From contig JALPQI010002217.1 of the NCBI GenBank assembly GCA_025490895.1, positions 41,680 to 105,679 of the forward strand: a stretch of 64,000 bases of DNA, written 5' to 3'. Below are positions 61,342 to 64,000 of this stretch, piece by piece. The stretch comes from Thaumatotibia leucotreta (taxonomy: Eukaryota; Arthropoda; Insecta; Lepidoptera; Tortricidae). Each line of letters opens with the position of its first letter. The first letter of the stretch is position 1. Position numbers and translations under genes: made by a program. The notes under the pieces are model-generated. The model ran no database searches. It had not been told where the DNA came from and worked only from the letters and a program-made list of their open reading frames with translations.

Positions 61342-62149
61342 ATTAAAAAACAAGGGGTACTACCATGTATCAATTCAGTAGATTGTCTGTTTGTATTTAA
61401 GGAAGGGTACCTATAATCTATAAACTCCCGAATGGTCCTTTAACCAGGTAAATTGTATGGAAGGAAGCGTGTCTTTATGTCGTTCGTATTATCCGAGAAA
61501 CAAATTGAGTATTGGGACTTTTATAAGCGTCATACGCATCAGTGTTGCCGTTTTACACCTCTCATCTGTCAGTACTTCCAACATGTTGGTGATGTGATGT
61601 GAAAAGCATAACTAAAGCCCCTTCCACATGCTTATTTACGACATAAACTCTTCGACCCTACCGCTAACCTCGAAATTAATAAATTTCGAGGATTTGTCTC
61701 TGTCCCTCTAATGGCGCCTTCGTTAGAGTGACAGTAATGTAACTATTTGTAGAATATTTTTTCAATGGTTTTATAAAAGAGCATTGTTTTGAACAAGGTA
61801 TTTTTATGTTTTTTATTTTATTTTACCACCGCATTTTATAGGTAATTGTTAGAACACTCTACAGCTTACATTCATGGACATGTTATTGACAAATTTGGCA
61901 TTTCGGCACTTAATTGTATACTGCAGATTTTCTGCTCATTTCAGCATCATTTATGAAACTTGAACTGACAATAACTGAAAATGCCATTCAAAATTACTCC
62001 AATTTTTATAAATGACGACTCAGTTACCTATTTTTTACAATTAGACATTATTCTACTATTTAATTAAGAGTACTTAACTTCCTATTGTAATATTTCTGTA
62101 GTTGCATGTATTTATTGTAATTATTTCTAAACGATAGAGACAATTTCTA

Positions 62150-62286
62150 AAGGTGCATTCAGACCAAACGAGCATTCACTATTCTATCCCCCACTCTACG
62201 AAATCATCGAATCACGTTTTATGTAACGATCGAATTTCGTTGGGGGGGTAGAATAGCGAATACTCGTTTGGTCTGAATGCACCTTT
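62150..62286. mobile_element. hairpin MITE, AAGGTGCATTCAGACC ends, copy 2
   Basis: Same family as 26942-27083; the ends are perfect inverses. It lies in the probable 3' UTR, so it could form a strong hairpin in the mRNA. Confidence 0.9.
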
Positions 62287-62615
62287 AGGTTATGTTAATA
62301 TAATGGTAGAATGTAGGTATTTGAAACTTTGTAAGTTTTCTGTTTTTTACTTCTTCGGTATAAATCACCAGTTCCTATATTTCATTTCAACGTTTATAAA
62401 TAACGGCTATGTGCTTACATTGTTTTTCGTATCAATAGTTATTTTATTAATATCATCATAATATACGAACGAACGTATAATATATATCGTTGCTGAGTTG
62501 AAAAGTTTGCAAAGTCGTATTATGCTTAGGTTATTTTGTTTTTATCATGTAAAATACAACTTCTTAACAACTTTTAATACTTATTAATTAATAATGTGTG
62601 ACTGGATTTTTGGTG

Positions 62616-62621
62616 AATAAA
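62616..62621 (+). promoter_or_regulatory. candidate distal poly(A) signal AATAAA
   Basis: AATAAA followed within 30 bases by a GT/T-rich stretch (ttttgtagaaaattgtgtat), the arrangement of a functional polyadenylation site. Confidence 0.6.
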
Positions 62622-62640
62622 GTATTTTTGTAGAAAATTG

Positions 62641-64000
62641 TGTATTTCATTTTCTAACCCAATATTTATCATTAATTTGTGAAGTAAGTATCATTGACGA
62701 ATGAATAACAGAAAAATCTAAAAATAATCTTACCTATCCATTTATAAATCCTATTCTCATAACGCCCAAACTCTGAAGATTCCGAGATAGAGAATAAAAT
62801 TGGATAGATAGGTACAGATTTTTCAATAATATTGGTATTTTTCTTTGATAAAGTGTTCAGTTATGTCAATTTTAAAGTTTTGTTAAAGTTTTGCATCCTT
62901 AGTTCCGACCCCTATTAATTACACGTTAAGGTTCAATATTATTTAAAGAAAATAGTAGGTATGCCTGGGCTATGTGGGGCCAACCACAACAAAAACTTCG
63001 AAGTTGGTAAATTTCGAACATTCGTCTCTCTCACTCCAACAAACGCGTCATCAGCAAGACAAAGGCAGATGGTCGAAAACTACAATTTTTGAAGAACGTG
63101 CTAGGCATTCTGTAGCTCCATAAGGATGCACTATGCTGAAGATGAGGGATTGACTGAAACGAAACTTTTATGATGCAGATTGAAAGGGTTAGTGATAAGG
63201 TTAATTTTTCTCTAAATAACAACTACAATCAGAATAACGTGAAAGGCCATGAAAACGCATCATAAAATACGGCACGTTATTTTTTGTCGTATATCACCAG
63301 TTCGAGTCCCGAATAAGACAAGCATTTTTCATAAATCCTTAAATGCAGAATTTATTGTTTTAAAAACAGAGGAAAGTCTCTCTTACACAAAATGTGCTAT
63401 TTACATTATTTAAGGTAGTCGCCATCTATGTGACATTCATTTTTTCCACCCTGTATTCTACGGTCTTCTTACAATAGGCCACGCGCGTGTGTCACCTCTG
63501 CATTATGACAGCTGTAGTAGTCTAGTCTAGACCAACTAGACAGTAAGAATCCGCACGAAATTCAAATATCCTACCTTTCCCGCCTAATTTTTATATTTGC
63601 CGCCTGGTCTGCTGACGAAGCAACTTGTCTGGCTATACTCGCGTAGCGCTCTATGCTAGTCTGCTCTAGAAAAGCTGATTGAAAAAGAATGAAGCCGGTT
63701 TATTGCTTAAAATTTATTTTAGATAAGTTTTTCCAAAGTTTTCTCAAAATATTATGATTATGAATGACCGTTTTTGTCACAGTGACACAGTGCGGCGGGA
63801 AGCATTTATTTAATCATGGCGATATTTGTGTGTCAACCCAGGTCAACCTATTTTCGACTTAATAATACCTATACGTAAAGACGGGCGGTTGACGGCATGT
63901 ATTGAATAGAAATAAAGGCGCTCTACAGACATGCTTAATAGTCTCTTACGACTTGCGATACATTGCTAGCTAACTAGGAAAGTTGAAGTCAAGCAATCTA
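62641..64000. other. 3' flank of transferrin gene, nothing recognised except one MITE arm
   Basis: A single arm of the TAGGGA MITE family (aaagttttgttaaagttttg, ending gacccct) is at 62866-62916. A phrase accagttcgagtcccga near 63298 resembles a B box but has no cloverleaf around it. No coding pattern. Confidence 0.4.

Larger units (their letters stand above)
61149..62640 (+). other. transferrin 3' UTR (extent inferred)
   Basis: Noncoding sequence after the stop codon. Two canonical poly(A) signals are present (61336 and 62616). If the distal one is used, the UTR includes a hairpin MITE (62150-62286). Confidence 0.55.

Noticed and set aside
63290..63330. Possible tRNA fragment (accagttcgagtcccga)
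   Set aside because: Only a B-box-like phrase; no acceptor or anticodon stem found around it.

Overview
The window is insect nuclear DNA, most probably from a moth or butterfly. It is AT-rich and intron-rich. It carries a dense load of short fold-back elements flanked by TA, tRNA-derived SINEs, RTE-type and CR1/Jockey-type LINE fragments, and the repeat classes typical of lepidopteran genomes. No bacterial features, CRISPR arrays or operons are present. Two spliced protein-coding genes, one tRNA gene and one nearly intact LINE can be supported. Almost everything else is transposon-derived.

Positions 1-14953, minus strand: a pickpocket-type DEG/ENaC sodium channel gene. I assembled ten exons by matching splice sites, phases and family motifs: the HG motif before TM1, TM1, the TE-x-G-x-C palm motif, and the cysteine-rich thumb motifs C-x-C, C-T-L-x-G-M-x-C-L and C-K-C-P. 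The reading frame stays open across all nine junctions. The exon with the second membrane helix lies outside the window. A tRNA-Glu(CUC) gene sits on the opposite strand in one intron.

Positions 14954-26667: an intergenic repeat field. It holds a 540-bp repeat (two of the window's three copies), a 3.2-kb element with long inverted ends enclosing an RTE LINE fragment, a 1.0-kb fold-back element with CAGGGTG ends, and a SINE split by a fold-back element.

Positions 26668-61148, plus strand: a complete 16-exon transferrin-family gene of 759 codons. It encodes a signal peptide, two lobes and a hydrophobic C-terminal tail. The expected iron and carbonate ligands are replaced in both lobes, which fits insect transferrin 3 rather than an iron carrier. 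The 3' end of exon 8 is followed by an array of decayed copies of itself, several still carrying a splice donor. A piece of exon 4 is copied before exon 6.

Inserted in intron 12 (44805-49620, minus strand) is a 4.8-kb LINE with ORF1 (PHD finger, coiled coil, FP-like C-terminus) and ORF2 (endonuclease and reverse transcriptase, with a late frameshift). Its 5' UTR holds a tRNA-like A-box/B-box segment. Other elements with clear ends are a PIF/Harbinger derivative with a TTA target duplication, a piggyBac-like 3.3-kb element with TTAA, and a hAT-like element with an 8-bp duplication.

Positions 61149-64000: the transferrin 3' UTR with two candidate poly(A) signals, then sequence without recognisable genes.

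I found no previously undescribed multi-gene system. The most unusual structures are the repeated exon-fragment/splice-donor array in the transferrin gene, a fold-back element carrying two facing tRNA-Ser-like heads, and two SINE copies hit at the same TA-rich spot by TA-flanked elements.
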